A stretch of DNA of 64,000 nucleotides from Kalaharituber pfeilii. Taxonomy: Eukaryota; Ascomycota; Pezizomycetes; Pezizales; Pezizaceae. Shown here piece after piece: positions 43,136-54,456 of this stretch. The stretch covers positions 218,041 through 282,040 of the forward strand of contig WHUZ01000082.1 in NCBI GenBank assembly GCA_015179045.1, read 5' to 3'. Under the pieces are notes generated by a model that was not told where the DNA came from, did not search any database, and saw nothing but the letters and a program-made list of their open reading frames with translations. The translations under genes and the position numbers were made by a program. Numbering within the stretch: the stretch's first letter is position 1; every line of letters starts with the position of its first letter.

Positions 43136-44621
43136 TACCATTCACTAATAAACCACAGATGCACTAACAAACTCTAAGCTGCACTGAAACCCACGTGCTC
43201 TATACCAGTCGTAGCAGAGCACATGTGAATAGTATCCAGACCTTCTATCCTAGACACACCACACAGGATGAAGGCATTTGCATGTATCTATGATCGTTGA
43301 AAGAAGTTATGACTTTCTTCACTTGTTGGAGATTAGGTACTGTTGAAAACCGAGATGTATAAGATCAATTGCTTAATGGGGATGTGCTGGTGCACTCGCG
43401 AACCAACCGGTCCACTCGTGAGCGTCCTGAGTTTGCGAGAGAACCGGGCCGTTCACAAGAGGACTAGTCATCTCGTGAATAAGATTTTTTTCTGATCGCA
43501 GGCGAAAGATTTTCTACGACAATGGTCTTTACACAGTGTTATTGACTTTGGTTCGTATCAGTCATCCATACATCTTCGTTGTACCAAAAAAACGCATACT
43601 GTAGCCCTGCGTGCAGGCCGCATTTCCGCACTATGTACTATCACATACAGTAGTGTTTCCCCCCCACCCCTCAAAAAGGTAAATATCGGCTAAATACTAA
43701 ATATCACAGGTGGATTTAGCAGGCAATTATCGCAAGCGTTACAGGACTTCAGCGCATCGCAAGTGTAAAACTATGAATCTCTATTAATGATCAGTCCAAC
43801 GTATCTACTTCTGACAGATGATCACCTCATGGAGGATATGCATCCACCAACCAGCTCCCGCCTATTCCCTGCCATTGGCTGTTCGGCTGTACACGGGGTT
43901 TCTTTCAAACAAAAATCCGGCTATGCTGGCGTTACCTATTCCAAGAATATTATAGAATCAAATCGAAGTTCTAATGCCCAAAGTTTAGCTCGTTCAACAC
44001 GGCAAAGGATTTGCAATTATCTGCATCAACGGAAGTCGTGAGAAAAGCTCTCAGTGATCAGGTGTCAGTGCCTACCCAGGAAGGGGATATCCCACCCATA
44101 TTGATCTGTAAAGCTGCTAGTAACAATTGGCCTGATCAACCGACAGCGACAGTCTGGCCATGAAACATGGGTCGAGCGCGGATGTGTATTGCAAGGGTCT
44201 GACGGAACGTTCATAGCGCAATGTCAGCCGGACGGACCTCTAGGAGCAAAGCGACCGAATGGACCTCCACGAGCGGAGCTACCGGATCGGCCTCTAGATG
44301 AGACGAGGCAGTGGGTGAGGGACATCTATAGAGAGAATGCCATGATATCATAGCAACATAGACAATAAATGGAAGGTATGCAAGATTGACTATGAAAGTG
44401 GCTAGCAAGAGCTGCCTTTTAAAGGCCAAGCACCAAGTGTGGTCCCAAGCTATACCATCATATTTCCTACATCATAGAAACCGTAACATCAGGATACTAG
44501 GATTAGAATACTAGGTTCTACAGCTTGGGAGGCGGTATAACAAGTCGGACTGTTGGCCGGGGTTCCTTAGCAGCTATTGTATGGCATCGCATGCAGCCAG
44601 CTGAACCCACCATGTAGGATG
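43136..44621. other. intergenic, short repeats
   Basis: No supported gene. A short motif with AACCGGTCCACTCGTGAGC recurs loosely at 43395-43470, and a motif GGACCTC..GAGC..AGCGACCG at about 44230-44300. Confidence 0.4.
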
Positions 44622-44632
44622 TAAAGTCTGGG

Positions 44633-44634
<2 letters not shown>

Positions 44635-44669
<35 letters not shown>

Positions 44670-44708
44670 TCACATGACCCCGCGTGCAGCTGTTCGCCAA
44701 GGCAGGGC
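44635..44708 (-). mobile_element. micro-retroposon, family B
   Basis: Bounded by TAAAGTCTGGGTC (44622-44634 and 44709-44721), a perfect 13-bp duplication, with a T run of about 32. It starts at GCCCTGCC on the minus strand. Confidence 0.92.
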
Positions 44709-44920
44709 TAAAGTCTGGGTCGAAGCAGAGCTGAACAGCGTTCCTTCTTCCATTACTGCATGTTTTCTTGACAACTTGCAGGTATCATCATGTCCTACAA
44801 TGCCGTTAACAAATCGGACTGTGGCCAGGATCCTTAGCATCTACTGTAGGACCGGCATCGCAGGCAGCCAATTATGTAGGACGTAAAGTGTGGATCGAAA
44901 GCGGGCTGAAGAACACACCC

Positions 44921-44995
44921 GGCCAGTAGCACAGTGGCCTCGTGTTCAACTAGATTACCTGAATTCAATCCAATGCTAGGTGCTGTATTGGTCAT
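44921..44995 (+). other. tRNA-like remnant
   Basis: CCAGTAGCACAGTGG resembles an A box and GAATTCAATCC about 35 bases later resembles a B box. No clean cloverleaf could be drawn, so this may be a tRNA-derived repeat head or a decayed tRNA. Confidence 0.25.
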
Positions 44996-45025
44996 CCAAT
45001 CGATACTAGGTTGAGAGGAGAGGTG

Positions 45026-45033
45026 TATAAAAG
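45026..45033 (+). promoter_or_regulatory. TATA box of the lectin gene
   Basis: TATAAAAG about 130 bp upstream of the lectin ATG, followed by a CT-rich leader. Confidence 0.6.
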
Positions 45034-45164
45034 TAGAAGGCCCCTACTCTGCGAATGAGTTCTTCACCAACCTCCGAAGCTAGATACCCACCCTCAAGCT
45101 CAACTCTCTAGATCTTCCAGACTATCCAATCCGCCGCACTAATTGATATTCAACACCCTCCAGA

Positions 45165-45626
45165 ATGCCTTACACGATCACCATCCGCATCTACCAGACC
45201 GACCCAAGTTTGAAGTCGTTCTTCCACGTCGTCGAGGAGGGCTGTTGGTGGTACGGCAAATATTGCAGGTGGTCCGAGTGCAATGGCGAGTACGTCCTTA
45301 GCATGGGTGAAAGCGGCACCTCAGGCGGGCTCCGCTTGATATCCGATACGGGCCGCCGCTTCATCGTCTTCGTTGGGGTGCACAACTATAAACGCTGGTG
45401 CGACATCCTCACGAGGCCGTACCTCCAGGAGGAAGATACGGTCTGCAAGTGGCTCCACAAGTACTACGAGAATGGTACCCCTCAAGCCAAACAGCGGGAG
45501 AAACAGCTTTCTGAATACAGCGTATGCGATAATTGTGACCCCAAGATCCGATATACGATCAAATTCACGCAAGCGGAGGGTGACCACCTCAAGGCCGACC
45601 TTATTATCGGGCCCTGCAAGGAATAG
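45165..45626 (+). CDS. fungal fruit-body lectin
   Basis: 153 codons, single exon, no signal peptide. The whole length fits the fungal fruit-body lectin family (the Agaricus bisporus lectin type, Pfam PF07367). It opens with a beta strand of alternating residues (MPYTITIRIYQTD) and has the central block GTSGGLRLISDTGRRF, VGVHNYKRWCDI and the later EKQLSEYSV, all family signatures. Such cytosolic proteins bind Gal-GalNAc (T antigen) and GlcNAc glycans and often protect fruit bodies or mycelium against nematodes and insects. That role is known for relatives and inferred here. Length and start agree with the family. Extra Cys residues (CWW, YCRWSEC, CDNCD) are a feature of this copy. Confidence 0.9.
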   Translation: MPYTITIRIYQTDPSLKSFFHVVEEGCWWYGKYCRWSECNGEYVLSMGESGTSGGLRLISDTGRRFIVFVGVHNYKRWCDILTRPYLQEEDTVCKWLHKYYENGTPQAKQREKQLSEYSVCDNCDPKIRYTIKFTQAEGDHLKADLIIGPCKE

Positions 45627-47369
45627 CGATAAAAAAGGACCTTCTTATGGGATGAACAAGAGGTAAGTACCCTCAGTGTCGTTATCATCTGCCCTGGGTG
45701 TAGATTAACATGTATATTTGCCCTGCCTTAGGGAAAAGCGGTGAGGCGCATAATGAGCTGTTTTTTTTTTGGTCACCTGACCGCGCTTGCAGTTCGGCAT
45801 GGCAGGGCAATAAGGGGGGTTACATGATATTAAAATGAATAAAAACCAGGCAAAAACACGTGCTTATTTGTTCGAAAGCTAGTTGTGTATTTCATTGGAT
45901 GCGAGATAATTGGGGATTTTGCTTCGTCTGCTGGCTAGGCAGTCGCCTCATGTCCGGTATTTCAAGGTTTGGAGATTGGCCTGAGACTAGGTTTTTTACT
46001 ACAAGAAGAAAGAAAAAAAAAAAAAAAAAAAGGTTCGCTTGCAGATGTTTTTTTTTTTTTTTTTTTTTCCATTGACTGTAACTTAACTGAGAGAATATTC
46101 ACATTCGTTCCCAAACAAAGAATACAAGTTGGCCTCAGTGGAAGCACGAATAGGGATGTGGAGAGCCGAAAAGCAGTGACGTCGTCTGCATAGCAACCAA
46201 TAGGCTTGCATGTTCAGTAAAATTCAATTCTTGCACTTACATGTGCGCCCGCTGCGCGAAAGGCATTCCCCCTTCAAGGACCTGATTTCACTACCGCATA
46301 CATGGCAACGTACTCGGGGTTGCCAGAAAGTCTGTGGAATTATGCAGCGCCAAGGTACTCACGTGGATTCACGTGGTACTTCTGTTGCAGCTGTGATAGG
46401 TCAAGACTGACCAGTCAGTAAACGAGTAGTGGCATGTTGAACGCGCGCGGTTGCAACAGAAAATAAACAGTAGATCATGAGTGCCTGGTATCGCTAGCTT
46501 TCTGTTCTCACGTCCGACCTGGAAATAATATAGGGATAAGATCATATGCGGTGTGATGGTAACCACGGTACCGATGGAAAGAATAAGGCCATACGCGGGC
46601 CGGAGCGGTACTCAGCGGTAGGGCCACATGATGACACATGTATGGGATGAGGAAGAAAATTATGATTAAGAAGCGAGATATGTATAGGCTCAGTTGGAAG
46701 GCGAAGGTGGTCTATAAATTGTATGTAGATAGGACTGTGTGAAGAGATATGGAGACATACACGGAGATATACAGAGATGGACAGATATGGACACGCACAG
46801 ACAAGACAATTGAAGACCCTTTCCTTAGCATTTGATTATTGAGGCCGCCTGTGAGGCTTCATTCCACCAGCTCTAGACACCGGTACCCGTGCGAAACAGT
46901 AGATGCTGTTGAGCCGTCATCACATTGGTCCCTTCGACCGGAGAGCTGTGAGTGCAGAATGAGACTTATTGGCAAATTTGACTATCTACAACCCTCAGAA
47001 CTCGCAAGACTTTAAACGATGATAGCATCATCGGTTTGGACACCTTTGATTATCTGCTCGCTTATAGCAGTATGTAAACTAAAAGTTGAGTAAAGTTTCG
47101 GCCCAGCTATCATGGATTCTATCATATGCAAGCTACCTTTACAGCTTCAACTAGAAATGATGTCAATATTTGTGTGCTACGTTGTCATCAGGTTAACTAT
47201 GAGGATTGTGCAATTGGTGGATTCAGACAGGTATATAAAGACAGCAAGAATACCAGACTTGAAGGCATCATCAACACACTGTGGTGACGACGACGGAATG
47301 GGTTAATGCAAGCTTGGCATGGATAAGGAAGGCACGTGGAGATAAGGGCAGCACGTGAGGCGATATCAC
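45627..47369. other. intergenic with B relics and a repeated 29-bp piece
   Basis: No gene. A degraded family B core is at 45763-45808. At 46009-46070 an A run and a T run flank GGTTCGCTTGCAGATG, perhaps a severely cut B element. At about 46340-46368 a 29-bp stretch matches the duplicated segment (near 39403 and 62589) in inverse orientation. Confidence 0.5.
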
Positions 47370-48550
47370 ATATATAGATTTCCTGTACTCTAGCACATAC
47401 AAAAAACAACCTTCTCTTCTCTTCTTTTCGCACTCGCACTCGCACTCGCATTTGGTCGTACGTTCGTTCCGCCAGTTCTCACCGCTCCGGTCCATCGCAA
47501 GGCAGTAGTTGATACTACAGTATCTGTCTCTCTTACAACACGCACCATCATTTGCAGCATTCACCTCAGACAGATCATTCAGACAGACAACGCAGATCTC
47601 GCGCGCAGCAAACTCGCAATTGACCTCTTCTTCGGACTCTTCTTTGACCTCGCTTTCTATAAGACCGTTCTTTGTAGACCAGATAATTCCTAAGACCAAA
47701 CTGCTCTTGTCTTCAGTAACATGGACGCTTAGGATAACTCGCCGATTTTGCAACAGACCTTGCAAAACAACTCGCAATAAGACAACTTATAGAAAACGAC
47801 TTCAGGACTCTCAGCAAGAGTTCTTTCAGCAACAAAATCAATTACTTACAGCTATCAGTAGTTTAATACCAAAAATGCCTACTTTAGGACTATCTACATG
47901 ATCCAGCTCAAGTACAGGTATAGCCACAGCTACAGAGAAGGATAAGGCCTAGCAGATAATGCTACCAGCAATTCTGAATGAGTCAGGTGTCTACTTCTAC
48001 CTACTCGCACATCAACCCGATGCTCCACACTTTGATTGTAATAATATCATAGAGTTTATCAGGATTTGGAAAGAAATAACTACAGATTGGAGTAGTAAAT
48101 TCAAGATCAAGAAGCTTCTCTTATACTATAAGAGACTTATTAGAAAATATGTTAAAATTATGGCAAGCTATATGGGAGACTTTTAGAATCAGTTTAAGAA
48201 AAATCTATAGGAGAAATTCTGTAAAGATGATGGGAAGCAGCAAAAGTACACAGAGACATCCTTGTAGAATCTTTCCAGGGCAATGCATGAGCATCAGAAT
48301 CTAATACCAGTAATTTTTAGGGTATTTATTCTAGATTTTATAGAGCGAGCTGGGTATTTGGTATCTAAGTAGCTTCTAAGTACACATACTAGAGTAATAC
48401 TTTTCCTACAAGCATTTCCGACAAGATTAGTAACAAGCCATACAAGAAATATGATATTAATATTGAAGATCCAGCAGAGATAGATACTATATAGAGTGAT
48501 CTTAAGAAGAAGACTATTTGTATCTATACAAAGGAAGACTTACAGATGAA
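47370..48550 (+). pseudogene. Ty3/gypsy-type gag relic, TAG-riddled
   Basis: A leader with TATATAG and CT-rich sequence (47370-47460) is followed from 47959 by a gag-like chain: PHFDCNNIIEFIRIWKEITTDW, then LLLYYKRLIRKYVKIM, then NQFKKNL-TAG-EKFCKDD, then ILFLQAFPTRL. The order resembles the retrotransposon gag N-terminal domain of fungal gypsy elements. In-frame stops are mostly TAG at positions where Trp or Gln would fit, as in RIP. It is broken at 48558 by an LTR-like repeat. Confidence 0.55.
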
Positions 48551-48557
48551 AAGACTA

Positions 48558-49225
48558 TGTTACGAGCGTGAGGGGCTAGGCTCCGGTGGGCGCTGGAAGG
48601 CACCGGATGTTGCGGCTACGGCGGAGTGTATACGGCGGATCAGAGTTGCTACGGAGGTTTGTATACGGCGGTGCCGGAGTCGCCACGGAAGTGTGTACAC
48701 GGTGGGCCGAAATGGCTACGGAGGTGTATAGGCGGCGGGCCAAATGGACAGTTGTTTGGTGTGGAGCGCGCAGCGGAGTGGAGCGATTCACAGGCGTAAT
48801 GAGGAAACGATAGGTTTCAGAGTAATAGAGAACTTAGAACACCGCTAGTGTCTTGATTCTTCTAACTATGCTATCACTAGCCGGCGCTTATATAGACCTC
48901 AGCGCAGTCATACATAACTAGTCAACAAATGAATACATGACTGGCAACGTAGCAATTTCTTATCAATGCCAATACCTGCGGTAATAGGCACACGTAACAG
49001 AAACATGCAAAAATAGTACAGACGCAAGATAATGCTATGTACTAGTGCATGTGCGCATATGTTAGCTTTTAATAAGCCGAGTGCATTGCAGACCCGAAGG
49101 TCATACCAAAAACATTCGACATACACTTCCTTAGTACTACCCTATTTGATAAACAAATGAATCTACTGCCAAGCCTAATGAGTAATCAGTCCGGTCTATC
49201 AGCATTGGTCTTATGTAACGATTCA
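48558..49225 (-). repeat. LTR-like repeat, minus orientation
   Basis: Shares with 49518-49972, in inverse orientation, the stretch AAGACACTAGCGGTGTTCTA, a TATATAA region, ATATGCGCACATGCA and CTAAGGAAGTGT. It contains about three 34-bp units around CTACGGAGGTTTGTATACGG at 48620-48750. The right limit is approximate and no target duplication is seen. Confidence 0.45.
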
Positions 49226-49517
49226 GAGTAAGTATTCCCCAATGCGGGTAAGTCTTATTATAGCCATAACAGACTATAGAAGAAAAAGCAGTTCATATAT
49301 AATATAGATAAAACTAGTGAGGTTACTGTTACAAATTATAATCAATTACCCTAAAGTATACTAAAAACTGTACTAAGGTTGACTGGGTTCAAAGAACCTT
49401 ATTACCTATCCACTAGTACAGTTTTAGATAACAAAATTATTAGTACTTATATCAGCAAAAAGTAGGTCACATTACAATATGGTATCTAGCACTATAATGT
49501 ATAGTTTATGCCCTGAG

Positions 49518-49972
49518 TGTTACGGCTAAGGTAAGACTTTCGGGATAGGAACCCGGAAGCACCGCCTATATCCAATAAGTCGTACGCTGATCATGGGCCT
49601 GATCACCCCTAGGCAACGCATGGATATTACTTGAGCCCAAGATACGGCGGTCGCCTAAGGAAGTGTGTGTTAGCAGTAAAGTCATATAGACTATTAACTG
49701 CACATGGTCTACAAACCTTGTACTAATATGCGCACATGCATCAGTTGTTACTATTTCTGTTCCTAATGCATGTCTTCTTATACGTTTTATCTATATTCAT
49801 CATGTCATTGTCATATCATGTTGACGGCCGGAAAGTCTATATAAACAGGCCGAATAGATAGCTAGAAGAAATCAAGACACTAGCGGTGTTCTAAGTTGAA
49901 CTCTCACTTAATGCTCTCGCATAACCTTTTGCCGTCCGCTTTGCCGCTTCGCGACCACCCTGAGCCGTAACA
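49518..49972 (+). repeat. LTR, plus orientation
   Basis: 455 bp with inverted ends TGTTACGGCT..AGCCGTAACA, a TATA box (TCTATATAAAC near 49841), and the shared stretch noted above. Flanking 5-mers do not match, so it is a solo or rearranged LTR. Confidence 0.5.
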
Positions 49973-51180
49973 TGCCTTCCGCTTGCCAAACCGCGAAGTT
50001 AGCAAAGCCTACGCTAACATTACACCGCTCGTTCCTATTCTTTCTCTTAAATACTTCACTCGTTACCAATGGAATTCCAACGGTCGCTCCCTCGCCTTTC
50101 CCAGTACCGCAACCGCAACTGCTTGGCTGAAGAGCTTTAACAGTATATAAGGCTCTTGAAAACTGTTCTGGCATATATTTTCTGCTTATTCAATAGCTTG
50201 CCATGCCCACTCTCACTCAGCATTACCTAACATTTCGCATTACCTATCATCTCGGTCTTATTCTTCTTAGCAATACCTATCCCCTGTGCATATCTTTTTA
50301 TACCTAAATAGGCAATATGGGTGATAGGTATGATATTCTTGTGCTTCATTGAAGTACTCCAATTACTGAAGAGCAGTACGCTTTTATTAATGATGTATTA
50401 CATCGTCTTCAAGACTATACATTAGTTACTGGATTTGTAGTAGTGATTTATGAAAATCAACAGATTCCTCTTTAGCTTCTCTATCCACACTGGCAAATCA
50501 AAGGTCCAATAGCACCCATAAAATAAACAATGACCGACAGCGAAGTACCTACAGATCTACCTATTAGAATACCTCAACAGCAGCCACAGAACTAATATAC
50601 TAATCAAGGCTGATATCTCCTTCTGTGATCATTATATGACCAAGAACAGTTATATGGTACTCTTACTGGTGAGAAGGCATCGCCATAGCCCCATGGGCGG
50701 CAAGCGATCTATGATATGCAAAGCTTTTTGCATGTTTGTAGCATACTCATACCAGCCACATGCAATGAATGTTCACCAGCACACCTGCTAGTCATGGTGC
50801 TCAGTCAATTATCCAGCGCTTTGTACCATCAGGTTTAAATCAATTTCGTCAGAAAAAGACCAAGGGAAAAGCTAAAGCGCATGCTATGACCTCTGCTGAG
50901 TTGGCTGAATGAGCAGCTGCTGCAAGAAATACTAGAAAGCGCCATAAGGAAGGCTCCTCAGGTGTAGTTGAGCTTGAAGAGGATACGCAAGCTATGTAGG
51001 ATGTTATTCTTGTTACATCAAGGTCTCATGTATCTTCCACTGCATCTATTTAGTTTAGATATTGTACATAATATCTTAGCTTAGGTACCTCTGAATTGTA
51101 ACCCTTGAACACTCTGCATATTAGCGCACGCCACTGGCGATCCGCTTACCATACAAGGAACTACCTGTCCCGAGTCATCC
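49973..51180. other. transposon relic, family unknown
   Basis: From 50318 a frame starts MGDRYDILVLH and is broken by stops (EEQYAFINDVLHRLQDYTLVTGFVVVIYENQQIPL then TAG). A family A core without a tail is at about 50683-50717. The rest shows no gene. Confidence 0.4.
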
Positions 51181-51387
51181 CGAGTCAAATTCTGATATGA
51201 ATATAATTGGTGTGAACTTCCCAAATTAAGTATTGCTATACGGAGGTGTGGCAGAAAAGTAATTTCCACCTTCCCTTTTTGGAATAGCGTAGCTTGGCGC
51301 ATATGCACACGAAATATGCATTACTATGCATAACAAGCTGGTCAACCCCGCATTCAACCCTACATTATAGCTTAAGCACTCTTGTTC

Positions 51388-51590
51388 TCCAGCTCTCCTT
51401 CGCCAGCTCTCCTTCGCTGGCTCTCCTTCACCAGCTCTCCTTTGCCAGCTCTCCTTCGCTGGCTCTCCTTCGCCGGCTCTCCTTCGCCGGCTCTCCTTCG
51501 CCAGCTCTCCTTCGCTGGCTCTCCTTCGCCAGCTCTCCTACGCTGGCTCTCCGCCAGCTCTCCTTCGCCAGCTCTCGTTTTCTAGCTGCA
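51388..51590 (+). repeat. 15-bp minisatellite in the mariner 5' region
   Basis: About a dozen units alternate GCTCTCCTTCGCCAG and GCTCTCCTTCGCTG with small changes, upstream of the transposase ATG at 51677. Confidence 0.8.
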
Positions 51591-51676
51591 TTCTCCTACT
51601 GTGTTCTCCAACTCTTGTTCTCTATCTCTCATTCTTAAGCTCCTGTTTTTCAGTTTTCATTATTCAGCTTATTAAG

Positions 51677-53602
51677 ATGTTTGATATTGTAACTAGAGCT
51701 CAAGCAGTGATTTTGAAGGCAGTAGGAGAGTGTCTTGTTGAGATTCAGCGGCAAACTGGAATTACCTCTCGACAGGTTACCAATCTTTATAATAAAGCAC
51801 TTGAACGAGGCTGGTATCCTGGAACCCCTCTCTCTTCATTTCATGTTATTGATACCCCACGCTCTGGAAGGCGTAAAAAAATTACACCTGAGGTGGAACA
51901 AAAATTGATTGAGGCTATCAAGTATGATCGTTATGGTCGGGAAAAGTCAGTTCGTTCACTAGCTGTTCAATTTAATATATCTCGCTATAGCGCATGGAAG
52001 GTACTACGAAAACATGGATTCAGAAAAACCAAACCTACACGAAAGCCTGGCTTGACAAAAGAAATGAGAGAAGCACGTTATCAGTTTGCTTCACGATATC
52101 AGCATTGGACTCTTGAGGATTGGAACCGAGTGGTTTGGACAGATGAAACTTCAGTGGTATTAGGGCATAGAAGAGGAAGTTATAGGGTAAGTTGCTACTA
52201 TATTTATATCTAAGCAAAATAACTAACAAAATTCTTAAAGGTATGGAGACAGCCACATGAAGTCTGCATTAAATCCTGTGTTCGAGAGCGGTGGAAAGGA
52301 TACTCTGAGTTCATGTTCTGGGGATGCTTCACATATGACTTTAAAGGACCTTGTCATATCTGGAAACCAGAAACCAAAAAGGAAAAGCAACGGGCAGAAA
52401 AAGAAGTGAATCTGATTAATACTGCTATTGAGGAAGAGTGCAAGACACAGTGGGAACTCAATACTATGATGAGATGAATGGGACTTCGGAATACAGGTAA
52501 GTGTGTGGAGATTTCTTCTACTCTTACAGCAGCCGTTTTGGCAGGCATTTTGCAGTCGATTTTTGCACCCGAGTTGGCAGCTGTTTTTTCACTCGAATTT
52601 TGCACCCGAGTTGGCAGCTTTTTTTTTGCACACGGGTTGGCAGCTGTTTGTGCACCCGGGTTGGCAGCTGTTTGTGCACCCGGGTTGGCAGCTGTTTGTG
52701 CACCCGGGTTGGCAGCTGTTTTTTCATTGGATTTTTGCAGCTGTTTTGCACCCGGGCTTGCACCCGGGTTGGTAGCTTTTTTTTGCACGCGGGTTGGCAG
52801 CTGTTTGTGCACCCGGGTTGGCAGCTGTTTTTCATTCGATTTTTGCAGCTGTTTTGCACCCGGGCTTGCACCCGGGGAGGCAGCTTTTTTGCACGCGGGT
52901 TGGCAGCTGTTTTTTCAGTCGAATTTTGCACCCGGTAATAGCTTCTACTAACTCTGCAGCTGCTTCTAGGTGGGAGAAAGCCAACCTGGAAATTTAATTT
53001 GAAGAACGGAGCTTTTTCTAGAGAGGAAAGCAAAGGTGGAGTTGATTGGTATAGATACTTAAACGAAATTCTTCTTACCAAACTTCTTCCATTTGCTGAA
53101 GCTGCCAAATGCTTTATTCCAAATATTACTGTCATGGAAGATAAGGCTCCTTCTCATGCTTCCAAACGTCAACGAGTTTACTTCGATGTCTCAGAAATTG
53201 AACGTTTCATTTGGCCTGGCAACTCTCCAGACTTGAATATGATTGAACCATGTTGGGCTTATATGAAGCAAGCAACAACTAAGAAGGGTCCTTTAACTCG
53301 CCGTCTTACTGCTGAAAAAGTGTGGCTTAAGGTATATTAGATACAATATAATGTTTAATACTATTAGTAGCTAATTTTGATATCTATACTAGGCTTGGAA
53401 GGATCTTGAACAATGGAGAATTCAATCATGGATTGAGCGAATTCCTCGTCATATTCAAGAAGTGATTAAACTTGAAGGAGGTAATGAATATAAGGAAGGG
53501 AGGACAGGAAAACGTCAATCTGATAAATTACGGAAGTCAGATATCAGAAAAAAAAATCAAAAAAATTCGTCAAGTTTGCCAGCAAGCATATACTACCTTT
53601 AA
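51677..53602 (+). pseudogene. Tc1/mariner transposase, four exons, one in-frame stop
   Basis: Exons by splice signals and frame: 51677-52186, 52241-52496, 52970-53331, 53393-53602. The N-terminal part has a paired-type helix-turn-helix (ITSRQVTNLYNKALERGW, then SVRSLAVQFNISRYSAWKVL). The catalytic triad is WTDETSV, VMEDKAPSH and NMIEPCW, with 34 residues counted between the last two acidic residues (DD34E). Introns begin GTAAGT, GTAAGT and GTATAT. The first two have CTAAC branch sites. TGA at 52475-52477 in exon 2 is in frame, so the protein is broken unless read through or spliced otherwise. An acidic/Lys-rich frame runs on to 53837 in another phase. Confidence 0.75.
52560..52935 (+). repeat. 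24-bp minisatellite inside a transposase intron
   Basis: Units of GGTTGGCAGCTGTTTGTGCACCCG, about ten to fourteen with variants and a higher-order duplication, fill most of the 473-bp intron 52497-52969. The branch site TACTAAC and the acceptor lie just after the array. Confidence 0.85.
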
Positions 53603-54456
53603 GCAAATGACGAAAGATCTTCCAGAATCCTATATAGATTATTTTACTTCTCTTTTTACTGGTTCTCTCTGGGTAGATGTTGAAGAAGTTGAAGAAGTTG
53701 ATGCTGATCAATGGAATGAAGATGAGTTAGAGCAGGAGCAGGAACAAGAGTCTGGTGAAGAGCAAAGGGAAGGACGGAAAGGAAAACGCAGATCCAGAAA
53801 AGGGAAAAAAAAAAAGGTACTAAAGAGGGAAGAGTAACTAAACGTGGAAGACCTCCAGGACCACCTAAATTCAATGTTCGTTTTCTTCCTATTAATGAGA
53901 TTGTATATAAACACTCAAAATAAATCTACTATATTTCACTAAATTCAAATCCTTCAATACAACTTATAGTCAGCAGGTCAAACTCAAACTCATTGCGTCT
54001 GTCAATAAATATACTAACTGTATATAATATGCGTGCGCATGCGTCATATGCATCATATACCGCATATGCACATATGCATTGTATTTTATGCATAATATGT
54101 TGCATATGCGCCAAGTTACGCTTTTCCGAAAACGGAAGGTGGAAATTACTTTTCTGCCACACCTCCGTACTAACCATGCAATTGCGTAACTTGAATAGAG
54201 AAAGATTCTGCATATGCGCTATGGATACAGTTTCAAGGCCATTGTCAGTAACTTTACAGGAAAGAATCACAATTAGAGGGATTTTGCAACCCTGAACATA
54301 ACCCCAGCAGGACTTATTTCAAATCAACAAGGGTAAGACGAAGTAACCCCAAACTGTACAAGAACGGTCCAGAACCCCAGCGCATGAAATTTAGAACTCC
54401 ACGTGATGTCGGAACCTCACTTCATCATTATCATCATCATTATTATCAAGTTCACT

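Larger units (their letters stand above)
51241..54167 (+). mobile_element. Tc1/mariner transposon
   Basis: 2927 bp with inverted ends starting CGGAGGTGTGGCAGAAAAGT and TA target duplication (51239-51240 and 54168-54169). The empty site GCTATACTAACC is preserved at about 38813-38824. It contains one transposase gene and two internal minisatellites. Confidence 0.92.

Noticed and set aside
53472..53837. Separate plus-strand gene with an acidic/Lys-rich tail
   Set aside because: It lies inside the mariner after the transposase triad and is better seen as a shifted tail of the same gene or 3' sequence.
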